The notes under the pieces were generated by a model. The model searched no databases, had not been told where the DNA came from, and was given only the letters and a program-made list of their open reading frames with translations. Below are positions 15,414 to 22,523 of a DNA stretch of 39,379 bases, one piece after another. How positions within the stretch are numbered: the stretch's first letter is position 1; every line of letters begins with the position of its first letter. Made by a program: the position numbers and the translations under genes. This stretch comes from Oscillospiraceae bacterium (lineage in GTDB: Bacteria > Bacillota > Clostridia > Oscillospirales > Oscillospiraceae), in NCBI GenBank assembly GCA_017624715.1, contig JAGAMN010000007.1:1-39379 (forward strand), given 5' to 3'.

Positions 15414-15503
15414 GTCATTGCGAGGGAGCGTTAGCGACCGTTGCAATCTCCTGAGTATTTCTCCTAACCGGGGATTGCCACGGCCTGCGGCCTCGCAATG
15501 ACA
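15413..15503. repeat. Palindromic repeat, family B
   Basis: Starts TGTCATTGCGAGG directly at the terminator T tract and ends CTCGCAATGACA. Confidence 0.85.
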
Positions 15504-15567
15504 TGACATCTATAAAGTTTAAGATTTTCTTATATTTTGTCGAAAAAGCACATCTTTACGTTTTCTT

Positions 15568-15576
15568 TGCTATAAT
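15568..15576 (+). promoter_or_regulatory. Extended -10 promoter of the first YwaF-like gene
   Basis: TGCTATAAT (15568-15576), 41 bp before the start codon; no good -35 hexamer at the expected place. Confidence 0.6.
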
Positions 15577-15617
15577 ACCAAAAGATGATCCCAAAATTAC
15601 AATAAATGGAGCGTTTT

Positions 15618-16394
15618 ATGGGAGAATTCTTCGGTTTTGGCGGCTATCAGCGAGATGCTGAGGGCTTCATGTCCTGGCAGCATTTGACTTTCGTTACTTC
15701 CTTGATTTTGATCATGATCGGCCTGGCGGTTTTTCTGGGCCGGCGCAATAAGCACAGAAGCGATGCAGCAAAGAATACCGTGCTCATTTGGGCGGCGCTG
15801 CTGATTGACGGCTTTGAACTGTTTAAAATCATTTTGCTGTGCTTCCGCAGCGAGGATCCTATGAATTGGCTGTATAATCTGCCGTTGTTTTTGTGCAGCA
15901 TCCAACTGATCGCCATTCCTTTGGCGGCCTTCAGCAAGGGTCGGGTGAAGGAAGCATCTTTGGATTTTGTGTGCATTTTCGGCATTTTGGGCGCACTGCT
16001 GGGCACTTACGGTGCCGGTCAGAACTATGCAGCCTACCCGGTGCTGTCCTTTGATAATGTGGTATCCGGCATTACCCACTGCATTTCCGGCTTTGCGTCG
16101 TTGTACATCATGTTCTCCGGCATGTGCAGCATGAAAAAGCAAAATATAGTCATCACCATGGGCATCCTCTGCGGCTTCTGCATTGCTGCCTACATTGCCA
16201 ATATGCTGGTGGATTACAATTATATGTTCCTGATGCAGGGCGACGGCACGCCTTACGACATTCTTTATAATCTGGTAGGCGGCCATAAGGTGTTTTATCC
16301 TGCCAGCGTGGTGCTGCTGTTCTTCCTGTATATCACCGGTTTTTACTGGGTGTTTTTCCAGGTTACCAAGAAAAAGGCCGTGGCGGTTAACTGA
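15618..16394 (+). CDS. YwaF-like integral membrane protein (first copy)
   Basis: A 258-residue polytopic protein with about seven hydrophobic segments. It shares the layout of the TIGR02206/YwaF family: SWQHLTFVTSL near the N-terminus, the LPLFLCSIQLIAIPLAAF segment, and an ANMLVDYNYMFLMQGDGTPYD motif before the last helices. The function of the family is unknown. The start at 15618 follows GGAGCG; an in-frame ATG at 15606 overlaps that site and is rejected. The protein is a diverged paralogue of the next gene (both have the Asn-Tyr-Met/Leu-Phe-Met region), but each has its own promoter, and a terminator separates them. Confidence 0.78.
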   Translation: MGEFFGFGGYQRDAEGFMSWQHLTFVTSLILIMIGLAVFLGRRNKHRSDAAKNTVLIWAALLIDGFELFKIILLCFRSEDPMNWLYNLPLFLCSIQLIAIPLAAFSKGRVKEASLDFVCIFGILGALLGTYGAGQNYAAYPVLSFDNVVSGITHCISGFASLYIMFSGMCSMKKQNIVITMGILCGFCIAAYIANMLVDYNYMFLMQGDGTPYDILYNLVGGHKVFYPASVVLLFFLYITGFYWVFFQVTKKKAVAVN

Positions 16395-16399
16395 AAATA

Positions 16400-16429
16400 A
16401 AAAGGTGCGTTGCAAAACGCACCTTTTTT
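16400..16429 (+). terminator. Terminator after the first YwaF-like gene
   Basis: An 11-bp stem (16400-16410 with 16417-16427) and T run. Confidence 0.9.
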
Positions 16430-16486
16430 GTATGTGGTACCAGGGGAAGGTTTTTTGCCTTTCTTAAGAAAAGTTTAAGAAAACCC

Positions 16487-16515
16487 TTGCATTTTCTGTC
16501 GAAAGCTGTTACAAT
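16487..16515 (+). promoter_or_regulatory. Promoter of the second YwaF-like gene
   Basis: TTGCAT (16487-16492), 17-bp spacer, TACAAT (16510-16515), with TGT before the -10 box. Confidence 0.85.
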
Positions 16516-16544
16516 GACCCAAACTTATTGGAAGGGTTTGTGTC

Positions 16545-17306
16545 ATGAAAGACTTTTTAAAATACTTTTTGGGTGAGGGAACGGAAGTGGAATTTACCAA
16601 TTTTTCCCTGGCCCACTTCCTGCCGATCCTCATCATGATCGGTGTTATCTACCTGATCTACCGCTACCGTAAGCCTTTGGCAGACAGCAAATGGGATCTG
16701 AAGATCCGTTATCTGCTGGCCTTTATGCTGATTATTTCTGAAATGTCTTACTACTGGCGGCTGATCGCCGTGCCGGAACTGGGTCCCAATCCTGTAGATC
16801 ATCTGCCTATCACCGTTTGCGGTTGGGTGGTGGTTTTCGCAAGCTACATGCTGTTGGGAAAATCCCAGACATTGTTCGACATCTGCTATTTTTGGCTGTT
16901 GTCCGGTTCGGTCTTTGCGCTGATCACCCCCACGGTGATCTCCTACACCGGCCCTACCCGGTTCCGTTACTATCAGTTCTGGCTGGAGCACAGCTTGGGT
17001 TATGTTGCGGTGTTCTACATGATCTTCGTACATAAGATGCGCCCCACAGTCAAATCTGCCGTCAAGGCCTATATCGGCCTGGTGATTTTGGCAGTGGTTG
17101 CGTACTTTACCAATGATATGCTCCCCGGCGCAAACTACCTGTTTATGGCCAAGCCCGAGGCTGCGCCCTCCATTCTGGATATCCTGCCTCCCAACTTCGT
17201 ACTGCGGCTGATCATCATGGCTGCGGCTGTTTCCGCCCTGTTCGTGGTGGCATATCTGCCCTGGTACTTGAAGGACAGAAAGGCAAAAAAGGCAGTAAGC
17301 GTATAA
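16545..17306 (+). CDS. YwaF/TIGR02206 family integral membrane protein (second copy)
   Basis: A 253-residue protein with about seven membrane helices and clear family features: FSLAHFLPILIMIGVIYLI, DHLPITVCGWVVVFASYMLL, FRYYQFWLEHSLGYVAVFYM, and MLPGANYLFMAKPEAAPSIL. B. subtilis YwaF is uncharacterised; a distant relationship to TMEM164-like acyltransferases has been proposed for this superfamily, and the conserved His in LEHSLGY would fit, but that is inference. The start at 16545 is 29 bp after a strong promoter and has GGAAGGG at 16530. It ends in a basic tail. Confidence 0.85.
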   Translation: MKDFLKYFLGEGTEVEFTNFSLAHFLPILIMIGVIYLIYRYRKPLADSKWDLKIRYLLAFMLIISEMSYYWRLIAVPELGPNPVDHLPITVCGWVVVFASYMLLGKSQTLFDICYFWLLSGSVFALITPTVISYTGPTRFRYYQFWLEHSLGYVAVFYMIFVHKMRPTVKSAVKAYIGLVILAVVAYFTNDMLPGANYLFMAKPEAAPSILDILPPNFVLRLIIMAAAVSALFVVAYLPWYLKDRKAKKAVSV

Positions 17307-17316
17307 TATATAATGT

Positions 17317-17346
17317 ATAACCCCGGACGCAATTGCGTCCGGGGTT
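17317..17346 (+). terminator. Hairpin after the second YwaF-like gene
   Basis: A perfect self-complementary stem (ACCCCGGACGCAA and complement) centred at 17332. The T run is only three bases, so termination may be partial. Confidence 0.7.
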
Positions 17347-17567
17347 TATAGCTTCCCCCGGGGGGAAGCTGTCGCACAAATCGGCTTTTCGGAACCGATT
17401 TGGGTGACTGAAGAGGAATGCGGGCGGAAAACCTAAGGTTTTGAATCGGTGGAAGACTTTGAATTGTCCAACTGAGGCACAAGACTGAAAGGATTGCCGT
17501 ATTTTGTTTCTCCTCCCGTATTCCTCTTCCGACCTCGCTTTGCTCGGCCATCTTCCCCTCGGGGGAA
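17347..17567. repeat. Repeat, family C (long copy)
   Basis: About 220 bp with ends GCTTCCCCCGGGGGGAAGCT and TTCCCCTCGGGGGAAGG. The inner AGAGGAATGCGGG has a complement near CCCGTATTCCTCTTC. It fills the gap between convergent genes; no credible ORF. Confidence 0.7.
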
Positions 17568-17573
17568 GGTTTT

Positions 17574-17602
17574 ACCGCCCTCCTCGGGGTGAGGAGGGCG
17601 GT
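17574..17602 (-). terminator. Hairpin after ddh
   Basis: A 12-bp GC-rich stem (17574-17585 with 17591-17602), 7 bp after the ddh stop. It has no T tract on the minus strand, so it may protect the mRNA end or act with a factor. Confidence 0.5.
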
Positions 17603-17608
17603 TGATGT

Positions 17609-18592
17609 TTACAGCATGGTCTTCAGCAGTTCTTCTTTGCTCAGCAGGCTTAGGTCGGCCGGAGCAATGTCGAAAATGGTCTGACAGCCGGTAACGCCAC
17701 GATTGTACATCCGCATAGCTGCCCGGACACAGGCCACAAGCACACTGGCGGTAAACTGGGGATTGGAATCCAGGGTCAGCTTGTACTCAATGGTCTGGCT
17801 GCTTTCACCGTTCCAGCCGGTGTTGCCGCTGCGGATCACGCTGCCGCCGTGGGGCAGGCCGGAATGTTCGGCTTTCATCTGCTCCATGGTGATGAATTCC
17901 ACCGTAGTGTCGTAATCGGCAAAGTAATTGGGCATGGTCTTGATCGCAGTTTCAATGGCGGCCTTATCTGCATCCTCTTCTGCCACCACATAGCAGTATC
18001 GGGTATGCTTTTCCCGAGTGGTAAGCTGGGGATTTTCGCCCCGGCGCACCCGATCCATGGCATCTTCTACGGGAATGGTGTACTGCCGGCAGTCCACAAC
18101 GCCGGGGATTCGCCGCACCGCATCGGAGTGACCCTGGCTGACGCCCTTACCCCAGAAGGTGTAGTCCTTGCCCTGGGGCAAAATTGCCGAGGCATAGAGC
18201 CGGTTCACAGAGAACAGGCCCGGATCCCAGCCCAGGGAAATCAAGGCAATGTGGCCGCTTTCTTTTGCGGCGGCATCCACCGCGGCAAAATGGGCGGGGA
18301 TATTGGCGTGGGTATCAAAGCTGTCGATCACATGGAATTTCTTGGCAAATTCCGGGGTCATGGCAGGCAGATCTGTGGCGCTGCCGCCGCAGAGGATCAT
18401 CACATCGATCTTACCCTGCCAGTTATCTGCCTCCTGCAGAGGACACACCGGCACATCCGGGGTCAGTATCTTTACAGATGCCGGATCCCGGCGGGTAAAT
18501 ACCGCCTTCAGGGTCATATCCGGATTTTGGCGGATGGCGCACTCCACGCCCTTTGCCAAATTACCGTAGCCGATAATGCCAATACCTATCAT
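17609..18592 (-). CDS. ddh: meso-Diaminopimelate D-dehydrogenase
   Basis: A 327-residue NADPH-dependent enzyme that makes meso-2,6-diaminopimelate in one step from tetrahydrodipicolinate, ammonia and NADPH, for peptidoglycan and lysine. The N-terminal Rossmann motif GIGIIGYGNLAKG (3-15) begins the cofactor domain. LCGGSATDLP, VIDSFDTHANIP, LISLGWDPGLFS and WGKGVSQGHSDAVRRIPGV are the substrate-binding segments of this family. SGNTGWNGESSQTIEY is also typical. It is not DapB, despite a similar position and reaction partner. The gene is 50 nt downstream of dapA with GGAAG before the ATG, so it lies under the same lysine riboswitch. Confidence 0.95.
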   Translation of the reverse strand: MIGIGIIGYGNLAKGVECAIRQNPDMTLKAVFTRRDPASVKILTPDVPVCPLQEADNWQGKIDVMILCGGSATDLPAMTPEFAKKFHVIDSFDTHANIPAHFAAVDAAAKESGHIALISLGWDPGLFSVNRLYASAILPQGKDYTFWGKGVSQGHSDAVRRIPGVVDCRQYTIPVEDAMDRVRRGENPQLTTREKHTRYCYVVAEEDADKAAIETAIKTMPNYFADYDTTVEFITMEQMKAEHSGLPHGGSVIRSGNTGWNGESSQTIEYKLTLDSNPQFTASVLVACVRAAMRMYNRGVTGCQTIFDIAPADLSLLSKEELLKTML

Positions 18593-18642
18593 AGCTTACA
18601 CTTCCTTATATTTTGGATTTAGCTTTTCCAAAAACGAAAAAA

Positions 18643-19533
18643 TCAAACGTTGACACCTGCGTTTTTCATGCAGCTTAACAGGTGGTCGTAGTGGGCCTGC
18701 TCCATGGGTACCAGGGGCAGCCGCAGGTAATTTTCACAGAAGCCCATGGCAGCCATGGCGGCCTTCACAGGAATGGGGTTGACCTCGCTAAACAGCGCGT
18801 TGATCAGGGGCAGGTATTTTTTCTGCAGCTCCATAGCACCGGCCACGTCACCGGCAAAGTACCGGTTGCAGATCTCCACGGATTCCTTGGGCAGCACGTT
18901 GGACAGCACAGAGATCACACCCTTGCCGCCGCAGGCCAGCAGCGGCACGATCTGATCGTCATTACCGGAGTATATATCCAGCTTGTCGCCCACCAATGCG
19001 GCGGTTTCCACGATCTTACTTAGGTTGCCGTTAGCCTCTTTAATGGCCCAGATGTTGGGATGCTCCGCCAAAGCGGCATAGGTGGTCGGCTCAATGTTTA
19101 CGCCGGTACGGGAGGGGACATTGTACAGGATCACCGGCTTGGTGGAAGCGTCGGCAATGGCATTAAACATAGCCACCAGACCCTTCTGGGTGGTCTTATT
19201 ATAATAAGGTGTCACCACCAGCATGGCATCGTAGCCGATACGGCATGCAAATTGGGTCATGTCGATGGCATAGGCAGTGTCGTTGGAGCCGGTACCGGCG
19301 ATCAAGGGAACACGGCCATTTACCACTTCTGCCGCAAATTTCAGAACTTCCCGGTGCTCCTCGTCGGTAAGGGTGGAGCCTTCACCGGTGGTGCCGCAGA
19401 TAACCAGGGCGTTGATGCCTTGCCCGATCTGCCACTCGATGAGTTTTTTGAAGGCGGCATAGTCCACGCCGTCCTTGGTCAAAGGGGTCACCAATGCGGT
19501 GGCAACACCCTGGAAAATGGTTTGCTGTTTCAT
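18643..19533 (-). CDS. dapA: 4-hydroxy-tetrahydrodipicolinate synthase
   Basis: A 296-residue class I aldolase-fold enzyme that condenses pyruvate with aspartate semialdehyde, the first committed step to lysine and diaminopimelate. Visible are GVATALVTPLT (8-18), the INALVICGTTGEGSTLTDEE motif, the VTPYYNKTTQ tyrosine segment, and the Schiff-base lysine in WAIKEANGN. The start at 19533 gives the usual family length; the open frame extends upstream through the repeat to 19707 but without a site. AGCAGG lies upstream of the ATG. It heads the dapA-ddh operon behind a lysine riboswitch. Confidence 0.96.
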   Translation of the reverse strand: MKQQTIFQGVATALVTPLTKDGVDYAAFKKLIEWQIGQGINALVICGTTGEGSTLTDEEHREVLKFAAEVVNGRVPLIAGTGSNDTAYAIDMTQFACRIGYDAMLVVTPYYNKTTQKGLVAMFNAIADASTKPVILYNVPSRTGVNIEPTTYAALAEHPNIWAIKEANGNLSKIVETAALVGDKLDIYSGNDDQIVPLLACGGKGVISVLSNVLPKESVEICNRYFAGDVAGAMELQKKYLPLINALFSEVNPIPVKAAMAAMGFCENYLRLPLVPMEQAHYDHLLSCMKNAGVNV

Positions 19534-19614
19534 AAGTAATGCCTGCTTTCTGCTGAAATTTTTACTGTATGCGAAGAGACAATCATAACCACCGATTTTG
19601 TCGATGGTATGTAC

Positions 19615-19732
19615 AGGCCCCCTTGAGTAAAGGGGGCTGTCAGCCGAACAGGCTGACTGGGGGATTGTCTTTTTACAACCCCTCCGCCCAGTGTGCACAC
19701 TGGGCACCTCCCCTTACACAGGGGAGGCCTTT
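19615..19732. repeat. Repeat, family C, between riboswitch and dapA
   Basis: Ends AGGCCCCCTTGAGTAAAGGG and CCCTTACACAGGGGAGGCC; an inner TCAGCCGAACAGGCTGA hairpin, a CTGGGGGATTG box and a GCCCAGTGTGCACACTGGGC palindrome. It lies downstream of the riboswitch terminator, inside the dapA leader. Confidence 0.8.
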
Positions 19733-19736
19733 TCAC

Positions 19737-19765
19737 AAAAAAAGGACCGATGCAGATCATCGGCC
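19737..19765 (-). terminator. Riboswitch-controlled terminator before dapA
   Basis: On the minus strand a stem formed by GGCCGATG and CATCGGTCC around ATCTG is followed by seven T (plus-strand A at 19737-19743). It lies about 50 nt beyond the lysine aptamer and is the likely expression platform. Confidence 0.85.
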
Positions 19766-19814
19766 ATCAAAAGCAGCCCGGACGCAATGAGCCGGTGGTG
19801 TGCTGCGCAATGAT

Positions 19815-19973
19815 GATAGCCCTCCGCGGTTGCGACAGCCGGACAACTCTTATTTTGCCCGTCCAGGAATGGGCTTCGCCAATCCATTCCTTCGGCAGCG
19901 ACCCCTTTTTCCTGTGCCACAGCTTTGCGAAAGCCTCCCGGCCAGGGTACTGATGATACGCCGCACCTCTATC
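19815..19973 (-). ncRNA. Lysine riboswitch (L box)
   Basis: Read on the minus strand, the element opens with GATAGAGGTGCGG and closes with GGAGGGCTATC, the paired P1 ends of the lysine aptamer. Between them are GGGAGGCTTTCGCAAAGCTG, AAAGGGGTCGCTGCCGAAGG and GTTGTCCGGCTGTCGCAACC, matching the conserved junction and P4/P5 regions of the Rfam L-box family. Length (about 159 nt) is normal to slightly short. An intrinsic terminator follows. Lysine binding should stop transcription into dapA-ddh. It has its own promoter at 20000-20028. Confidence 0.93.
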
Positions 19974-19999
19974 AAAATTACAGATATTGGATTGTCTGT

Positions 20000-20028
20000 A
20001 ATTTACCATAAATCCGGGGTACTGTCAA
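20000..20028 (-). promoter_or_regulatory. Promoter of the dapA-ddh riboswitch operon
   Basis: On the minus strand TTGACA (20028-20023), 17-bp spacer, TAAATT (20005-20000) with TGG before it. An inverted repeat (ATTACAGA/TCTGTAAT, 19977-20002) just downstream would form a 5' hairpin ahead of the aptamer. Confidence 0.78.
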
Positions 20029-20031
20029 TAG

Positions 20032-20113
20032 TGTCATTGCGAGGAGCCGCAGGCGACGTGGCAATCTCCAAAGGGCTTCTCCTATCCGGGGGATTGCCAC
20101 GATCTGAATGACA
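20032..20113. repeat. Palindromic repeat, family B (degenerate copy)
   Basis: Starts TGTCATTGCGAGG; the far end has decayed to CTGAATGACA. It lies between the divergent dapA and ABC transporter promoters. Confidence 0.8.
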
Positions 20114-20117
20114 TTGG

Positions 20118-20146
20118 TTTACAAGCGGGGAAGAATATGGTATAAC
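20118..20146 (+). promoter_or_regulatory. Promoter of the ABC transporter operon
   Basis: TTTACA (20118-20123), 17-bp spacer, TATAAC (20141-20146) preceded by TGG. Confidence 0.78.
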
Positions 20147-20177
20147 AGTCGTAATAAGTCCAAATGAGGGGATAACT

Positions 20178-22523
20178 ATGAGCGAGCCTTTACTGACACT
20201 ACAAAATCTATACAAATATTATACCGGCAATCAATCCGTGGTCATGGGCTTAAACCATGTGGATCTGACCTTTTATCGGGGCGAATTTGTGGCGGTTACC
20301 GGCGAAAGCGGCAGCGGTAAGTCTACCCTGGCACAGGTGATCTGTGGTGTACTGCCCTATGAAAGCGGCGAGATGCTGCTTGCCGGAAAGCCCACCTCCC
20401 ACTATGACAGCGCCGATTGGGAGCGCTACCGCCGGGAGAAGATCAGCTACATATCGCAAAACTACGGTATCTTACCCGGCAGTACGGTGCTGACCAATGT
20501 GACCGGCGCCCTGCGGATCGCCGGTCTGCAGCAGCAAGACGCAGAGGAAAAGGCTAGACAGCTTCTGGAACTGGTGGAGCTGTGGGATCTGAAAAACCGC
20601 CGGGCGGGCAAGCTGTCCAGCGGTCAAAAGCAGCGGCTGTCCATTGCCCGGGCCCTGGCAAAACCGGCGCCCATTCTGGTGGCGGACGAGCCCACGGGCA
20701 ATTTGGACCCGGAAAACAGCGCCAAGGTCATAAAACTTCTTTCTCAGGCCGCGAAAGAGCGGCTGGTGATTCTCATTACCCACGATTTTCAGGAGGCCAA
20801 GGCCTATGCCACCCGGCGGATCCAACTCCAGGACGGCCAGGTTACCGCAGATGCACCGCTGCAACCTGCGCAGGACTGCACGGAAACCGCTGTTGCACCC
20901 CGGAAATCGGGAAATGTAAGCTTGTTTACCGCCCGGCTGCAGATGGCTGGCCGGTGGGTTTGGAGCAGTCTGGTGCTGCTGTTCTTTACGCTGACAGCCT
21001 TTGGCGTGTTTGCCTTTTTGGGTACGCTGATCGTGAATTTGGACGATACGTCTACCCGGATATACGATAAATCTGCCTTTGTAAATGGCGAAAAGACCCG
21101 AATCGTGGTGCAGCGCAGTGATTTAGGACCCATGACGGAAGCGGATTGGAACGCGATTTTGGGCGCGAAGCACGCGGTGGCTCTGGAACGGGGCGGCTAT
21201 GTGACGGATATTAACTATGCCTGGCGGCAGGATGTGGACTACAAGCTCCACCACCGGGTGGAACAGCGGGGGGATGACGATCACCGCTACTCGGTGATCC
21301 GCACCTCCGTTGAGCCTTTGCCGGAAGCCATGGACTTTGTGAAAACGAAGCCATTGTTTGCTGATGGCCGAAACTGGCTCACCGCCGGTCAAGAGCCGAA
21401 AAATATCACCGAAGTGGTGCTGGCAGGTTCTCCTGACCAAATCGGCAAGACGGTCACTGTCTATATTCAGGACCAAAAGAACTGGGCACGGGATGCCTAT
21501 CTGCGGCTGGATGTAACCGTGGTGGGTGTGACGGATTACGGCACCGGCCTTTACTTTCACGATGAGCTGAGCATGGCCATAACCGGCTTTATGATGGGCG
21601 GCGGCTGGGACGGCGGCGCTTACATTTACTTACCGGTCTACGGTGCCAGTATCCGCATGGATGCGGACATTTTCAAGGAGATCAACGGTCACAGAACAAT
21701 CTGGCAGGAAGATCTGACAGAGCGCTATATAGATGAAAACGGTGAGGAATTTATCCGCTGCTTCCTGCCGGGAGGCTTTTGCGCGCTGTCCGAGGCGCTG
21801 TATGAAAAATGTCTGCGTTACGACATCCCCGGTTCTATTCTTATGAAATTCTCCGGATATTCCGGTGGCGAAGCCGTTATTAGAAGTGTCATGGGCTACC
21901 ACGATTCCACTTTTATCGGCGCGGTGCATCTAAAACCGGAGGATTTCCACAGCATCGCTTACAAGGAAAATGCCAACCAGGTTTCTCTGACCATTACCGA
22001 TTACGCCTATACCGAGGACGTTTTGGCCCAGCTTCAGGATATGGGCTATATCGCCCTGTCGCCTTTCCGCCAGGGCTCTACAGAAAAAGATCCCGACCTG
22101 GCTGCCGAGAGAATGCAGACCCTGCTTGTCTGCCTGGGCGCGCTGATCGGTGCAGTAGTGCTGCAGATTTTGGTGCTGAAGGAGCTTTTTGGCATTCAAA
22201 TGGACAGCTATAAGCTACTGGCAGATATGGGTCTAGCCTGTCAGATCGCAAAAAGATCGGTACTGTGGCAGGTTTTGGCCTTTGCCCTCTGCGGTGAGGC
22301 CCTGGGCTTCGGCATCATTCAGCTTTGCGCGTTACTTGGCGTGGATCGGATCGAAAGCATGCTCCGGTATCTGCCCCCTGCAAACTGGCTGATTCTGCTG
22401 GGTGTACACCTGGCGGCCTCTTTGGCATCGGCCTGGGTGATTATGCGATCAGTTGGCAAAAAGGTATATCCCCAGACCGCCCAGGCCGGCGATCTGAACA
22501 TGGGAAAGGAGGTCGAGGACTGA
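20178..22523 (+). CDS. MacB-like ABC transporter, ATPase-permease fusion (first subunit)
   Basis: A 781-residue protein. The N-terminal ATPase domain (about 1-225) has Walker A GESGSGKST (42-50), Q-loop YISQNYGI, signature LSSGQKQRL (from 146), Walker B ILVADEPT (about 166-173) and the switch His in LITHDF. The permease half has one helix near 258-285, a large extracellular domain (about 290-640), and three helices near 648-668, 692-720 and 736-758. This is the MacB (type VII) topology, in which ATP use moves the outer domain rather than passing substrate through the membrane. Likely roles are export or removal of a peptide, lipid or lipoprotein; the substrate is unknown. Its stop overlaps the start of the second subunit, so they probably form a heterodimer. 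Confidence 0.9.
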   Translation: MSEPLLTLQNLYKYYTGNQSVVMGLNHVDLTFYRGEFVAVTGESGSGKSTLAQVICGVLPYESGEMLLAGKPTSHYDSADWERYRREKISYISQNYGILPGSTVLTNVTGALRIAGLQQQDAEEKARQLLELVELWDLKNRRAGKLSSGQKQRLSIARALAKPAPILVADEPTGNLDPENSAKVIKLLSQAAKERLVILITHDFQEAKAYATRRIQLQDGQVTADAPLQPAQDCTETAVAPRKSGNVSLFTARLQMAGRWVWSSLVLLFFTLTAFGVFAFLGTLIVNLDDTSTRIYDKSAFVNGEKTRIVVQRSDLGPMTEADWNAILGAKHAVALERGGYVTDINYAWRQDVDYKLHHRVEQRGDDDHRYSVIRTSVEPLPEAMDFVKTKPLFADGRNWLTAGQEPKNITEVVLAGSPDQIGKTVTVYIQDQKNWARDAYLRLDVTVVGVTDYGTGLYFHDELSMAITGFMMGGGWDGGAYIYLPVYGASIRMDADIFKEINGHRTIWQEDLTERYIDENGEEFIRCFLPGGFCALSEALYEKCLRYDIPGSILMKFSGYSGGEAVIRSVMGYHDSTFIGAVHLKPEDFHSIAYKENANQVSLTITDYAYTEDVLAQLQDMGYIALSPFRQGSTEKDPDLAAERMQTLLVCLGALIGAVVLQILVLKELFGIQMDSYKLLADMGLACQIAKRSVLWQVLAFALCGEALGFGIIQLCALLGVDRIESMLRYLPPANWLILLGVHLAASLASAWVIMRSVGKKVYPQTAQAGDLNMGKEVED

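Noticed and set aside
17609-18592. dapB (dihydrodipicolinate reductase)
   Set aside because: The protein has the motifs of diaminopimelate dehydrogenase (GIIGYGNLAKG, SLGWDPGLFS) and is 327 residues, longer than DapB.
19693-20215. Several 60-100-codon frames upstream of dapA
   Set aside because: The interval is explained by the lysine riboswitch, its promoter and repeats.
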